A stretch of 64,000 nt of DNA from Hippopus hippopus (taxonomy: Eukaryota; Mollusca; Bivalvia; Cardiida; Cardiidae). Under the pieces are notes generated by a model. The model made no database searches. It was not told the origin of the DNA and worked only from the letters and a program-made list of their open reading frames with translations. The stretch spans positions 21,808,122 to 21,872,121 of the forward strand of contig OX328101.1 of NCBI GenBank assembly GCA_946811185.2, in the 5' to 3' direction. Position numbers and translations under genes: made by a program. Of the stretch, positions 9,801 to 19,321 are shown in pieces. Positions within the stretch are counted from its first letter, which is position 1. Each line of letters starts with the position of its first letter.

Positions 9801-12570
9801 AATGCTTGTACATGTAATTAGCATTTTCTGCTTTTCCTATGGTATTTTCTATTCTTTTACATGCAAATATTTGAGCCACATTTCATTTCTTGTCTGTAAT
9901 TATGCCCCCCTTCAATGGAGTGGGGGTATATTGCTTTGTTAATGTCGGTCGGTCCGTCTGTCTGTCCGTCCGTTGGTAGACCTTACCTTGTCTGGATGAT
10001 AACTAGACACAGAATTGACCTAGGTTCGTCAAATTTGGCAGAGACATGCGTCTTGGAGTGTAGGTGATCCCTATTGATTTTGAGGTCAATCGGTCAAAGG
10101 TCAAGGTCACAGTGACCGTCAACATGTTGATATATAGACCAAACCTTGTCCAGATGATAACTAGACACAGAATTGACCTAGGTTCGTCAAATTTGGCACA
10201 GACATGCGTCTTGGAGTGCAGATGATCCCTTTCGATTTTGAGATTAATCTGTCAAAGGTCAAGGTCACAGTGGCCTTCAACTTAATGATGTATAGACCAA
10301 ACCTTGTCCAGATGATAACTAGACACAGAATTGACATAGGTTCTTCAAATTCTGTACAGATATTCATCTCTGAGTGTAAATGATCCCTATCGATTTTGAG
10401 ATTAATCCATCAAAGGTCAAGGTCACAGTGGCCTTCAACTTAATGATATATAGACCAAACCTTGTCCAGATGATAACTAGACACAGAATCGACCTAGGTC
10501 CTTCAAATTCTGTACAGATATTCATCTTGGAGTGTCAATGATCCCTATCGATTTTAAGGTTAATCCGTGAAAGGTCAAGGTCACAGTGACCGCTAGATGA
10601 TTCAGGGCCCGCTCTGCCGTTCGCCACTTGAGCCATTTGCTCAAAAAAAATTAAAGTGTCTCAAAAATCATCATATGTGGCTCAACTTGTGGCTCCAACA
10701 TTTTATTCGTGTATTATCGGGGACGTAGTAAGCATCGAAGTCGACTGGGAAAAAGCGGAAGTCGAACGCGCGTGCCAAAAAGAAAATGGATAACCCAGTC
10801 TGTGTATCGGTGACTGTTTACAATCTTGTATGTATACACACGGCGGTGTGTATAATTATGTGAACTGTTGACAGATTATCACGTTTAACAATTGAGGTTG
10901 GCTATAAATAAAAAAGATGACATCGATATTTCCCAATCAATTCTTTTGATATCAGTTTATGAACTGTGCCACTTCCTGTATCAATGTGGCAGTAGGGGGG
11001 CATGACGGTTTTACAAACAGACATCTTGTTAGTCTTAATTTGGCAGTGTCAATTTTTTATTGTCTGAGATAGAGTAAGAATAAAGTCAAAGTGTATTTGT
11101 AAAGTTTTGACTGTGTTTAAGTTTAACCCTTTACCACAGGATCCGGAGTTTTAACAACCCTGAAGGCGACGCCGTTTGAAAACATTGTAGGAAAAAGGAC
11201 AAAATTCTGGTTACCAGTATTTTCTCACTTATCTACAATGTTTTCTACCCTTGCAAAAACAAAGTTACAGTTAAAATGTTGTCTGCAAATACTTTCAATT
11301 TGGACTAGTCTCCTCTTTTCTGGTGAAGTAAAGAGTTAACAGTCTGAGGGTATCTCTAATCCTGTACCAGATGACAAAGGTTTAAACGCCTTCAAATTGA
11401 AATTACGGTACATGCATTCACAGACAAATTTAATGTGGCCAAAATTAAGGGATTGTACTTTTAAAGAGATAAAAACATTTAGGGAAAAGGACAGTGTTTT
11501 CAAAAACCTCTATCCTATGGGTCAGTAGAATTGGGATCGTTTAGGAAAAGGATACATCAAAATAAATTTAGAAATGCTTGACTTTAACTTAAAAATTCTG
11601 AGGGTAACTTTGACCAGTATTTTAGTCTTATCTATATTTTAGGCATTTGCAGACTACAAATCAAAGGAGACTTGAAAAAATTCACACTTACTGGTACTCG
11701 CTTTGAAAGCATTTTCAGACCATAAATTAAATCTACATCTGGCTCAAATAATAGGATTTGTTTAAAAATGGTAGAAAACATTATGGGAAAAGGAGAACAT
11801 ACTGATTACCACACTGTTTCCAAAAGCCTTCATCTTAGGGTTTTTAATGGTTGGGTTTGTATGGTAGAGCACTCTAAATGGTGAAATGATATGTTTGTCT
11901 TTGATAGGTTAAAAAAACAAGTGGTAAAACTGATCATTATATTTTAACCTATTGCCACCTCTAGATTGCCAAGAGACAAGTGTTAGAACTGATCATTATA
12001 TTTTAACACATTGCCACCTCTAGATTACCACATTTGAAAACATTGTGGCAAAAGAGGTAACTTGTTACTTCAGGAGACAACTTTGAAAAGACCTTTGTAG
12101 ATATAACAAAGAGTTAGCATTTTTCTGAGTTTTAACAAACATGAAGAAAAAACTTTTAAAAACATGATGGGAAAAGGTGAAATTGCTGGTTACCAGCATT
12201 TTTCCTTTTACTACAATATTTTGTACTCTTTCAGACACAAATTCCATCATTTAAGCCACAGTCAAATGGTTGTCTGCAAATGCTTTCAATTTGAAATGGT
12301 CTAAAATTTTGTTTTTAGGTAAAGAGTTGATGTAAAGTTTAATTCACAAATAAATGTTTTTTTAGCTTTTGCGATAGTCTTCTCAGAAGATTATGTTGTG
12401 TGATAATAAGTCAATTTTATGTTGCAGATGTTGTTTTACTGACTGGTGGGAATCCTGTGGATCATGCGGCTGCGCAAAAGGATGCTTGGACTCAAATTCT
12501 GGACTTCCTCGAACAAAACTTAAAATGCTCTAAGAACTATCCTGAACCTTCAACTGTATCAGGGTCATGA
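681..12570 (+). CDS. Acyl-CoA thioesterase / BAAT-family hydrolase, 3' six exons (5' end outside window)
   Basis: Six exons join in one frame with GT/AG borders: 681-850, 3672-3785, 5821-5906, 7287-7371, 9476-9716 and 12428-12570 (stop TGA). All junction phases agree (0, 0, 2, 0, 1), giving 278 C-terminal residues. The product matches the alpha/beta-hydrolase C-terminal domain of the ACOT/BAAT family, which hydrolyses acyl-CoA or transfers the acyl group to an amino acid in peroxisome, mitochondrion or cytosol. Visible motifs are GPFPAIVDLYGG at the start, the nucleophile elbow GLCYGG in exon 2, an Asp in ICALDDQQVD (exon 5), and the catalytic His in PGAGHIIDPPY (exon 5). The nucleophile is Cys, as in mammalian BAAT, not the Ser of mammalian ACOTs. 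The last residues carry no convincing SKL-type peroxisomal signal. Exon 1 starts with two bases of a split codon, so the N-terminal domain is encoded upstream of the window. Which family member it is cannot be decided from sequence alone. Confidence 0.93.
899..1128 (+). mobile_element. MITE-A copy
   Basis: Opens acccataaccgcacaatccc, with the hairpin centre at about 984. The end (ggtatagaggtaa) and stem are decayed. Begins 49 bases after BAAT-like exon a. Confidence 0.75.
1238..1455. mobile_element. MITE-B copy (type description)
   Basis: A second small family, typical ends gctctggcaaaagggggcttaatgcatc and the inverse gatgcattaaacccccttttcacagagc, about 220-250 bp, no coding. Internal landmark: gcaagtcatcacataattatggatcc. 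Here it runs from tggcaaaagagggtttaatt to gcagatgcattaacc and abuts the next MITE-A. Confidence 0.65.
1451..1674 (+). mobile_element. MITE-A copy with both TTAA
   Basis: TTAA at 1451-1454 and 1671-1674; central hairpin largely intact. Confidence 0.88.
1727..2040. mobile_element. Two decayed MITE-A copies back to back
   Basis: A - copy at about 1727-1903 (gggtagaaatatagtgggaa .. tgtaaagggttaa) shares TTAA 1900-1903 with a strongly decayed + copy reading ttaactcattaccatacaaa. Confidence 0.6.
2581..2716. repeat. Imperfect hairpin, about 60-bp arms
   Basis: Left ttcggtgaaagattgaaatt and right aattttcgatctttcacaat pair, as do atattttcac / gtgaaaatgtt near the loop. A probable MITE; a single copy in this window, so the family is not defined. 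2040-2580 and 2717-3150 hold nothing else recognised. Confidence 0.6.
3151..3651 (-). mobile_element. Two MITE-A copies just upstream of BAAT-like exon b
   Basis: First copy 3151-3409 (both TTAA present, part of the hairpin deleted on the left side). Second 3430-3651, hairpin perfect with centre T (ctggttaccag), ending 20 bases before the exon acceptor. Confidence 0.85.
3672..3785 (+). CDS. BAAT-like gene, exon b (nucleophile elbow)
   Basis: Thirty-eight codons, phase 0 at both ends, acceptor ttcag, donor gtatgc. It encodes EATEWFYRQPYVDKERFGML followed by GLCYGGYLSLG; the Cys of GLCYGG sits at the nucleophile position. The exon lies between MITE-A copies in opposite introns. Confidence 0.93.
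3800..4171 (-). mobile_element. MITE-A copy with an internal tandem triplication
   Basis: About 80 bp (gacgacaaaatcaaatgt .. gcatagaaaacatggtgaga) is present three times at 3850-4065 before the hairpin, making the element about 370 bp. Starts 15 bases after exon b. Confidence 0.85.
4438..4648 (+). mobile_element. MITE-A copy with compensatory stem change
   Basis: The left arm has GGGCAAAGG and the right arm CCTTTGCCC instead of GGGAAAAGG / CCTTTTCCC, so pairing is kept. Five-prime end shortened. Confidence 0.85.
4661..4910. mobile_element. MITE-B copy, nearly complete
   Basis: Both ends visible: ctctgtgaaaagtgggttta and ttaaaccccctcttgccagagc. Confidence 0.75.
5000..5190 (+). mobile_element. 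Decayed MITE-A copy
   Basis: Hairpin mutated (agatgctagcaaccatcatt), end gctggtaaagagg preserved. 5191-5545 holds no other recognised feature except a T-rich tract. Confidence 0.55.
5548..5775. mobile_element. MITE-B copy directly before BAAT-like exon c
   Basis: Ends accatgctctggcaaaaggg and cccttttcacagagcatgtg; the element stops about 45 bases before the exon c acceptor. Confidence 0.75.
5821..5906 (+). CDS. BAAT-like gene, exon c
   Basis: Twenty-eight codons plus two bases; acceptor acacag, donor gtacgt. It encodes VRTLVNISGLPIYAGRTIWE followed by TADEDGSPW, matching the strand after the nucleophile helix in the family. Confidence 0.9.
5973..6424. mobile_element. Inverted pair of MITE-A copies
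   Basis: A + copy 5973-6197 and a - copy 6197-6424, tail to tail. The - copy carries GAAGAAAATGC on the left and GCATTTTCTTC on the right, a compensatory pair relative to the consensus GGAG/CTCC. About 450 bp of near-perfect inverted repeat results. Confidence 0.88.
6770..7178. mobile_element. MITE-A pair sharing one TTAA
   Basis: A decayed - copy (6770-6954) and a + copy (6951-7178) share TTAA 6951-6954, head to head. The pair ends about 108 bases before BAAT-like exon d. 6425-6769 has only AT-rich sequence and a poly-T tract. Confidence 0.85.
7287..7371 (+). CDS. BAAT-like gene, exon d
   Basis: One base completes the Trp codon from exon c, then 28 codons reading PDGYKVRMTEAGLVIKDIWK and CSHPKAIP. 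The borders are ttcag and gtaagg. Confidence 0.9.
7399..7852 (+). mobile_element. MITE-A copy interrupted by another MITE-A copy
   Basis: Outer copy: 7399-7430 plus 7652-7852. Its internal site gttTTAAcgaccc is the target of the inner copy. Rejoined across a single TTAA the outer copy is a normal family member. Confidence 0.93.
7431..7655 (+). mobile_element. MITE-A copy nested in a MITE-A copy
   Basis: Full copy from cccattaccacacaatccc to ccggtaaaggg, with TTAA on both sides (7427-7430, 7652-7655). Direct proof of the TTAA target duplication. Confidence 0.93.
7878..7972 (-). mobile_element. MITE-A, internal deletion derivative of about 95 bp
   Basis: Only the two ends remain (ttatcaaatgacaaaattct .. 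acacgggattgagtag). The hairpin is gone. 7973-8570 is intron with only a short MITE-A end near 7998-8040. Confidence 0.6.
8571..8920 (+). mobile_element. Palindromic repeat (family D), uninterrupted copy
   Basis: Two hairpins side by side: 8571-8740 (gatattaaaaatctgt .. acagatttttaatatc arms around a poly-A centre) and 8770-8920 (tcactagtgatga .. atcactagtgg). The same arrangement, inverted and split by a 1-kb insertion, occurs at 54733-56080. It lies in the intron between BAAT-like exons d and e. Confidence 0.8.
9066..9428 (+). mobile_element. MITE-A pair: half-hairpin copy and 'palindromised' copy
   Basis: Copy 9066-9258 lacks the right half of its hairpin. It shares TTAA 9255-9258 with 9255-9428, in which both flanks of the hairpin are the same half: gagaaagaagccttttgaaa on the left and tttcaaaagccttctttctt on the right. 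Confidence 0.85.
9476..9716 (+). CDS. BAAT-like gene, exon e (catalytic Asp and His)
   Basis: Eighty codons plus one base; acceptor aacag, donor gtaaga. It carries LQICALDDQQVDPKW, the region of the catalytic Asp, and the very well conserved LFYPGAGHIIDPPYTPHC with the catalytic His. A MITE-A copy begins about 11 bases after the donor. Confidence 0.95.
9727..9899 (+). mobile_element. MITE-A copy truncated by a Helitron-like element
   Basis: Begins 11 bases after the exon e donor and stops after ttcttgtctgtaatt where atgcccccc starts; the right end is missing. Confidence 0.75.
9899..10610 (+). mobile_element. Helitron-like element of the 'atgcccccc' type with about four 157-bp tandem units
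   Basis: It opens with a hairpin (ccccccttcaatggagtggggg, 9903-9924), then a tcggtcggtccgtctgtctg-type microsatellite, then units of about 157-158 bp carrying gatgataactagacacagaa (9997, 10155, 10312, 10470) and ggtcaaggtcacagtg. The architecture is the same as the agctcacctgagc elements but the sequence differs. It truncates a MITE-A copy on its left side. Confidence 0.8.
10611..11122. other. Intron stretch without recognised content
   Basis: Less AT-rich than the surroundings, with scattered CG dinucleotides near 10730-10780. No open frame, repeat match within the window or splice-flanked conserved stretch was seen. Confidence 0.5.
11123..11339 (+). mobile_element. MITE-A copy with both TTAA
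   Basis: TTAA at 11123-11126 and 11336-11339. The stem is moderately mutated (aaattctggttaccagtatt). Confidence 0.82.
11362..11870 (-). mobile_element. Two decayed MITE-A copies
   Basis: 11362-11553 lost the hairpin centre; 11695-11870 keeps gtagaaaacattatgggaaa but only a broken right arm. Confidence 0.6.
11945..12328 (+). mobile_element. MITE-A fragments and one copy before the last BAAT-like exon
   Basis: Two 60-bp starts (taacctattgccacctctag and taacacattgccacctctag, itself a tandem duplication of about 65 bp) precede a decayed + copy at 12112-12328, which ends 99 bases before the exon acceptor. Confidence 0.65.
12428..12570 (+). CDS. BAAT-like gene, last exon and stop
   Basis: Acceptor gttgcag. 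Two bases complete an Asn codon, then VVLLTGGNPVDHAAAQKDAW continues to TGA at 12568-12570. The GG.P..HAAAQ.DAW pattern is typical of the family C-terminus. No clean AATAAA was seen close downstream. Confidence 0.93.
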
Positions 12571-12597
12571 ATATTTATATGGTTCATGAATATATAA

Positions 12598-13345
12598 ATT
12601 TAATGTGCACATGACTGATGTGAAAGCCTAATGTACACACAGTAGAAGCTAAAAACCTATTGTGCACATAGCAGACTATGTGCACACGGCAGATGATGAA
12701 ACCTTATTTGAGGATAGCAGATGCTTTAAACTTAATGTGCACAAAAATGTCAAAGATAAAGGGAAGATAATTCAGGTATGAAAAAATGTCTTGTACATAT
12801 TATTATAAGCCATGCTCCATGAAAGGAGGTTTAATGCATCTGCAAACAGTATCGACCCAAACAATATCCTCGCATCTGCACACTAGGTTTTTAGCTTCTA
12901 CTGAGTGTACATTAGGCTTTCACATCAGTCATGTGCACATTAAATTTATATGCCTGCATCTGCACATTAGGTTAAGGTCTAACTCCTATATTAAAAGACG
13001 GAAGCTGCCAAGATTGGCCAAATAGCTTTTATGAAAACATCGATTTTACATGATATTTACTGATGAGTTAGGGGTTGTAATCCTTAAATATCTGCCATGT
13101 GCACACTAATTTTTAAATTCTGCTGTGTGCACATTAGGTTTTAACATCTACTAGGGTTTTTTTTAACAAAAATTTCAACATCTGCCTTTTCTCCAGATTC
13201 ATTCCTTAAATATCTACCTCTTGGACATTTAAGTTTTAACATCTGCCGTGTGCATATTAGGTTTTAACATTCTACTGTGTGCACATCAGGTTTTAACATC
13301 TGCAGTGTACACATTAAGTTTTAACTTTATGTTATACGTACATTA
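12598..13345. repeat. Degenerate minisatellite with inverted halves
   Basis: Units of about 30-35 bp carrying gtgcacattaggttttaacatctg occur in reverse orientation at 12598-12735 and forward at 12885-13345; further units reappear at 14958-15040. A MITE-B fragment (12811-12870) lies at the turning point. Confidence 0.7.
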
Positions 13346-13495
13346 TTAGTTGTACGGTCAGGTGGCAGGGGACTTGGAAACTTGTTCACAGCTGTGATGA
13401 ATCATATCACCCCGAGCCAAAGGCGAGATGGCGTCATCATTCGCCACAGTCGTGAACAAGTTTCCAGGTCCCCTGCCAACTGACCGTACAACGAA
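13345..13495. repeat. 150-bp hairpin
   Basis: Left arm ttgtacggtcaggtggcagg .. cttgttcacagctgtg and right arm cagtcgtgaacaagtttcca .. ctgaccgtacaac pair over about 47 bp with few mismatches. The loop is about 50 bp. Probably a MITE. Confidence 0.75.
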
Positions 13496-14960
13496 TTTAT
13501 TATAATGCAAAGTGTTAGCATTCCAACACGTGTTAAGCGAAATTTCCCTGTTTTATTTTCTCAAAAAATGAGACGATGACGCAATAGAATTTCCCTTCTG
13601 AGTGCCCCAATTCAATGAAAACTGACGTCACTGAGAAATGACCAGGGTTTTCCCTTAGCAACAAAAATAGGAGGTCATTGTGACCCCATAGTCGAAAATA
13701 ATGGGGGTCATTTTGGAATTTGTGGGGGTCACAACAAAATGTAATTTTCTTAGACAAAAGCTACTATTTATGGAACTATGCGTGTTTTTTGTGTTTTCTA
13801 TTCACTGTACATCTTTGTTTACCCCATTTATGTATTATTACATGATGATAGATACATAATAACACCAGAGATTCTCTATAAAGAGGGAGCTTACAGCTTT
13901 GGTGGCACCTTCTAATAAAGAGTATCTGCAGTATGCTTTATTTAAGCCTAATCAAATATGCTGTAGCTGCAGACAAGCTGCCATATTTCTAAGTAATTTT
14001 AATCTTTCAAGGGTATTCCCACAACCGCTAGTGTTTTGATGATGCACATGGGTTGAATTTCGAAGTAGGCCTATGTGCCGCCTCTCTCTGTGGTAAAGGG
14101 TTATTTTCTTTTTGTTTTTATCACAGGAATCGACCGTTTAATTGGTGATAATAGCTTGTTGTCGGCCGGATTGGGAAGTTTCCGGTATTTTTCTTGATAG
14201 AGAATATCCATATCGGCCGAAAATAAACTATTTTCACCAATTAAACCGCCGATTCCTGTGTTTCGACACACGGGTCGCATTCATGCCGCTGTTTACAGTG
14301 AATAACAAAGTGTATCTCTTTAGCTAACTTACAGTAAATCCTCAAGACCTTGAAATGTGTTTCTGGGTGCTCTTACCAGGCATTGTATTGTCTGATCTTT
14401 GTTTAAGGTCTCTTCTTCCTTGCAGACAGCAAGAATGACGTCGATTTTTACAGAGCCATATTGGTTTCACTAGAGATCGACTGGTTTAGTTTAGACCCAT
14501 TTAAAGACCGACGGTATTCTAGTAAAATCGATACACAGTCCAGTTTTTCGTCCCATTTTCTCTTCGTACTCCAGATTTTTATTCTACTCGCGATGTAACG
14601 GTAGTATATATACGATCGTTATTAATGCCTATCGTGTTTGTGCGTCAACAATGACGCACTGTTGAAAAAATTGCGGGTCATTTTCCATAAAAATGCGTCA
14701 AAACGCACAAAATCGTGCGTCAAGGAAAACCCTGAATGACGTTACTAAAACCTTGGTAAAACATGCAGTTTGGTGCATAATCTTGATGATGTCACTGCTA
14801 TAGACATTTGTGTATTTTTATTTAAACATAATGTAGTCATGTATACGGGGCTTCCGAAAGGGAAACTGCTTTTATGTGGGTTTTGCCAGTGTACATGATA
14901 TATATGTACAGGGCATATTATCCAATCAGATGGCGAGAAATTTCTTTGCAGTATAATAAT
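13492..14960. mobile_element. Possible 1.47-kb element splitting the minisatellite
   Basis: The ends are weak inverted repeats (aatttattataatgcaaag / ctttgcagtataataataatt), and the flanking DNA on both sides is the same minisatellite family. Inside are a hairpin at 14125-14262 (caggaatcgaccgtttaatt / aattaaaccgccgattcctg) and no coding sequence. The borders are tentative. Confidence 0.45.
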
Positions 14961-15051
14961 AATTTGCTAGATGCACATTTTGTTTTAACATTATGCTATG
15001 TGAACATTAAGGCTTAACTTCTGCTATGTACACACACTATGTATACATACC

Positions 15052-15740
15052 AAACGACAAAATCTTAGACTGGTCCAAATTGAAAGCATTTGCAGACGAC
15101 AAAATAAAAGTGACTCAGAAATTGAAACTTGACTTTTGAAGAGTAGAAAACATTGTGGGAAAAGGAGAAAATGCTGGTTACCAGCATTTTCTTCTTTTCC
15201 CCCAGTGTTTTCAGAAGACTTCTTCCTCGGGGGTAGTTAAAACCAGGGATTGTTTGGTAAAGGGTCAAGCATCTGCTGTCCCTATTTGCAGGATATTAAT
15301 CCTTTACCAGACAGCCCTGAGTTTTAATGACTTTGAGAAAAAAGGCTTTTGAAAACAGAGTGGGAAAAGGAGAGAAATGTGGTGAACAGCATTTTCTCCT
15401 TTTCCAACAATGTTTTCTACCATTTCAGATGCAAATCTCATTAGTTGAACCACATTTAACTTATTGTCTAAAAAATACTTTCACACTAGACAAGTCTAAA
15501 TTTCTGTTACCTGGTAAAGAGTTAACTCTTTACCACATTTAGACAGATCCAAATTGGAACCATCTCCAAAGGACATAGTAAATGTTGCACAAGTAATGGG
15601 ATTTATCTGTAAACAATAAGACAACAATGTGGGAAAAGAAGAAAATGCTGGTTACCAGCATTTTCTCCTTTTCCCACATTGTTTCAAAAGCTTTCTTTCT
15701 CAGGGTTGTTGAAACTCAGGATTGTGTGGTATAGGGTTAA
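15052..15740. mobile_element. Cluster of three MITE-A copies
   Basis: 15052-15267 (-, hairpin centre T), 15296-15525 (+) and 15522-15740 (-). The last two share TTAA 15522-15525. Confidence 0.87.
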
Positions 15741-16174
15741 GTCATCTATAGAGATAATTACAGTTTTCCTATCAGTTTTTACTCAACAGCCATATTTTGT
15801 GATAGTGCAACTTGTGTTGAACAAGAGTGCAATAATAGCTACATATATTATTAAATGTTGCATGAGTTTTAAATATGTGCCATAATATTCTGATTTTTAT
15901 TTACACAGATGAACTATATATGTGATCAACAGTGAATGAAGCAGTCATTTGCTGCTCAGGTATGATTTTCTAAATCTCTGCAGTTGACAGCTTTGGAAAC
16001 CATTGCAGAAAAAGGAACATTTCGTAGTAACAGGCAAACATGCACTCCTTATCCCACAATGGTTTTCATAGTTTCGCAAAATGGCTTTTTCCACTCCATC
16101 AAATGTTTTTTACTGTGCTCAATTTACAGGTTTTTTTTTTGTGAGTCAAAAATAAGCCTGGACTGAAGTGGGTT

Positions 16175-16290
16175 ACCCTTTTAGCGAACAACAAAATTTT
16201 AGCCCTGTCCAAATTGAAAGCATTTGCACATGACAGATTAAATATTGATGGGATGGTAACATTGTTTTGTAAAGAGATAAACTAGAAGGG
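16175..16290 (-). mobile_element. MITE-A deletion derivative
   Basis: Keeps the right end (acaaaattttagccctgtcc, gaaagcatttgcac) and gttttgtaaagagataaac. The hairpin is deleted. 15741-16174 holds only a doubtful hairpin remnant at 15990-16070. Confidence 0.6.
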
Positions 16291-16314
16291 AAAAAGTTGC
16301 CTTCCAATGTATAT

Positions 16315-16512
16315 GACCCATACTCTGGGAAAAGGAGGCTTAATGCTTGCCCATTCTGCTCAGGCTGACCTGCGCCAAAACTTTTCGCTATTTCAAGATT
16401 AGGTTGGTTGTTACAAAAATTTGATATCATGGATCCTTAAGTATGTAATGGCTTGCCTTGTACCATGGATCAGGGAGATACATTAAGCCCCTTTTTGTCA
16501 GAGCATGGCTCA
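16315..16512. mobile_element. MITE-B copy
   Basis: From tactctgggaaaaggaggct to gccctttttgtcagagcatggc-like right end; the middle is shortened. Confidence 0.65.
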
Positions 16513-16732
16513 TAGAGATACATGTAGCTAAGACAGCTTTGCTGTGGCTAAGACAGCTTTGCTGCATAAGGAATGAATGCTGAACTTCTTACCTTTTAAC
16601 TCTTTACCAAATGAAAGAAGTTTAGTTTAATTTAAAGTTATTTTTTGTACAACTTATACTAATCTCTCTAGGTTCTGCTTCCTGGGAACTACGCCAGTAC
16701 CCTTGCTGAATGTGTTGGCCAATGAATAATCC

Positions 16733-16808
16733 CAAAGTTGACACCCGTTCTTGGGTATCAAACTTGTAACCTTACGGTTATGAGGCCGACACTCTACCTC
16801 ACAGCCAC
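16733..16808 (-). mobile_element. SINE fragment, tRNA-like head (reverse)
   Basis: On the - strand it reads ccgtggctgtgaggtagagt (box A-like) and then acaagtttgatacccaag (box B-like). No tail was recognised. Confidence 0.55.
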
Positions 16809-16811
16809 GGA

Positions 16812-17175
16812 CCCCAGAAGATTAGACTTGTCCAAGTTGAAAGCATTTGCAGGTTACAATGAAAAGGTGACTTAAATGAGGGGATTTTTCTTTGAATGGA
16901 TAGAAAACATTGTAGGAAAAGAAGAAAAAACAATCCACAAAATCTCTCAAGGAAATGACCTTTTGAAAACAATAAGGGAAAAGAAGAAAATTCTGGTAAC
17001 CAGTATTTCAATGACATGCCTATCATTTGGACCGCAATTAGCTTGTCATCTGCAATTACTTTCAATTTGAACAGATGTATAATTTTGTTATTTGGTAAAG
17101 GGTTAATTCTTTTCCCACAATATTTTCAAAACTTTCTTTCTCAGAGTTGGGATTGTTTGGTAAAGGGCTAAAACA
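16812..17175. mobile_element. MITE-A copy (-) interrupted by another (+)
   Basis: The - copy starts at 16812 and resumes at ttaattcttttcccacaata (17104) after an inserted + copy that ends ggtaaagggttaa. The right half (caaaactttctttctcagag) follows. The inner left border is decayed. Confidence 0.6.
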
Positions 17176-17389
17176 AAGTTTTAGCTGATAATTTCGGAAA
17201 AAGGTGTAAAATGTTGAACATGTACAGATGTTGTTTAAAGCTGAAATGTTCCATCGTATTTCTGCCTATGTCTTCCTTTAACTTGTGCCATTGACTTACT
17301 GTATGGATGTTTGTTTTTGAGATGCCATGTTTTGTTGTTACACAATGATTTGAGCAATAGATATGAAGAAAATCTTTAAATCTATAATG

Positions 17390-17418
17390 TTGTTGTTGTT
17401 GTTGTTGTTGTTGTTAAT
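17390..17418. repeat. (TTG)n microsatellite
   Basis: About nine consecutive ttg units. Confidence 0.95.
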
Positions 17419-17539
17419 TTTGTCTTGGTACAAAAAAGCTAAGTTTAGGTTTTTGGGCTCTTGTACTTAATGTTGAGACACTTGAGACACATAGAGTCAT
17501 ACACAAGTTTAGATGAATTGACCCATTTTATGAGTGCTA

Positions 17540-18810
17540 GTAACCAGTATTTTCTGCTTTTTCCATGATACTGTCTAACTTTACGAGAGAAATCAATTTG
17601 GCCACATTTAGTTTTTCATCTACAAAATTTCTTTCAGTTTGGATAGAATAAAACAGGTTTCAACCCTTTGAGTACCCAGCACAAATTTGGTTGGTTTTGT
17701 ACACATTATTTCATGGGTAGTGTAGGTCAGAAATCATTGTTAAAAATGTGCTGTTTGATCTTACTGTCATGAAATAGTCTTAAATATTCAACAAGAACTA
17801 TGTGGAAATCAAGTTGAGTTTTCTTGCAATATCAGTTATGACTGCCAGTGCCCAGGTTTTTCACATTTAAAGCAAATGCGATGGCGTCGTCAGCTAACTA
17901 GGATGTCTCTGCATTGGTGGTGGGTGCATTGTTGAAATAGAAGAAGATGTATGGATTGTAACAACAGGCCTTAACCCTTCTCTCCTGTCTCAGTTTGCAG
18001 TCAGCATGAATTTGAGCTCGGTATATTTTCTTCTCATTCTCACAATCTTCAGTGAATTGATGAGTGTTGTACTTTTCTATAATTCACCAGCCTAAGTTGG
18101 ACGTATCTGCAAGCTTAATAGGCCTAGTTATCTGCCTGTGCGGATAAAGCCCTCTATGCATCCATTATGCAGGTTTCAAGGTTTCAAACAGCTCTACTAT
18201 TAACTGCTCTGTAAGCCTGAGAGAGTTGGTTTTGCCCTGAATGGTGTCTTTGCCAAAATATTTAGCAAATAATATAGGTCATACATCAGTCTCCATGTTC
18301 TCTACTGTCTGCATGATCTTGATCTACATTGTTCACAAATCCAGACTAGTGTTGGTAGACATTGTCTACAAAAGTGTGTTTGGCCCTATAGATGTAAACA
18401 TTAATTTTCATTAAAGAAAAACAGCAAAGCACAAAAAAGAATGGGCGTCATCTTTACATATTCCTTTCCTGGCTACCCTTCAGATTTCTAACCATAAAAT
18501 GATTGTAGTCATTATTAATTTTTAGTCATTTATAATCAATTCACAGATTTTGGTTACCTGCATTTGAAAAAAATGAATTAAAGCGATATCCATAGCCCTA
18601 AAGAATTAAAAAAACTATTCAGACATGTCATTGGAAACATATTTTAGTCAGCTAAAAACTGCATCAGGTCAAAATTGTAAAAATAGTAGTAGGAAGTTGT
18701 GATAATTTTAGCTGGTTGTTAGCTTTTTATCCTTTTCTCCCACAATATTTTCAAGAGCCTTCTTTCTCAGGGCCTTTACATCACAGGATAGTTTATCAAA
18801 GAGTAAATTA
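17540..18810. other. Intergenic stretch between the BAAT-like gene and NDUFB4
   Basis: Contains a + MITE-A right half (17540-17660) and a - right-end fragment (18720-18810). 17661-18719 shows no gene, hairpin or repeat I can recognise. Confidence 0.6.
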
Positions 18811-19147
18811 AATAATGTACATCCATTTTATCATTATCTTGTGTAAATGTTCGAGTTTCTAATTTGTCATGCTGTGTCATAGCCTAGTTTTCTTTGTTTT
18901 GTACCATTACACATTACACAGAACATAAATAATTAACATCTTCTTTCATTCACGTGCATATTGTTCTGTCAGATTATACATTGTAGCCTTTAGAACCAGT
19001 GGTTTAAGGTTTAATGAACATAATTACTACTCTTGGTCCTTTGATACCAGGAATTTCATTATTTGAGTAAAAGGATCGAAAGTGTAATTCGTTAGATCCA
19101 CTTCCGGTAAATTCGACTCGACCTTCAAAAGCACCGAGACTGCAAAA

Positions 19148-19321
19148 ATGAATCCTGATGTCCCTAAACCACCGAAATGGGACCCGTGGATGACATTTTC
19201 AGCATCTCCAGAACAGGTAGAATTAGCCCTCAAACGAAAGGCAGTTGCTGAACAGAGAAAATTGGAATTTAAAAAGATGATTGAGAATCCGAAAACCAAC
19301 TTCGGCACCGGAGGAACTGTG
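19148..19321 (+). CDS. NDUFB4: NDUFB4 exon 1
   Basis: Fifty-eight codons from ATG to GGTV, with donor gtgagc. A short 5' UTR rich in CG dinucleotides, unlike the surrounding AT-rich DNA, precedes it at about 19040-19147. No TATA box was recognised. Confidence 0.92.
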
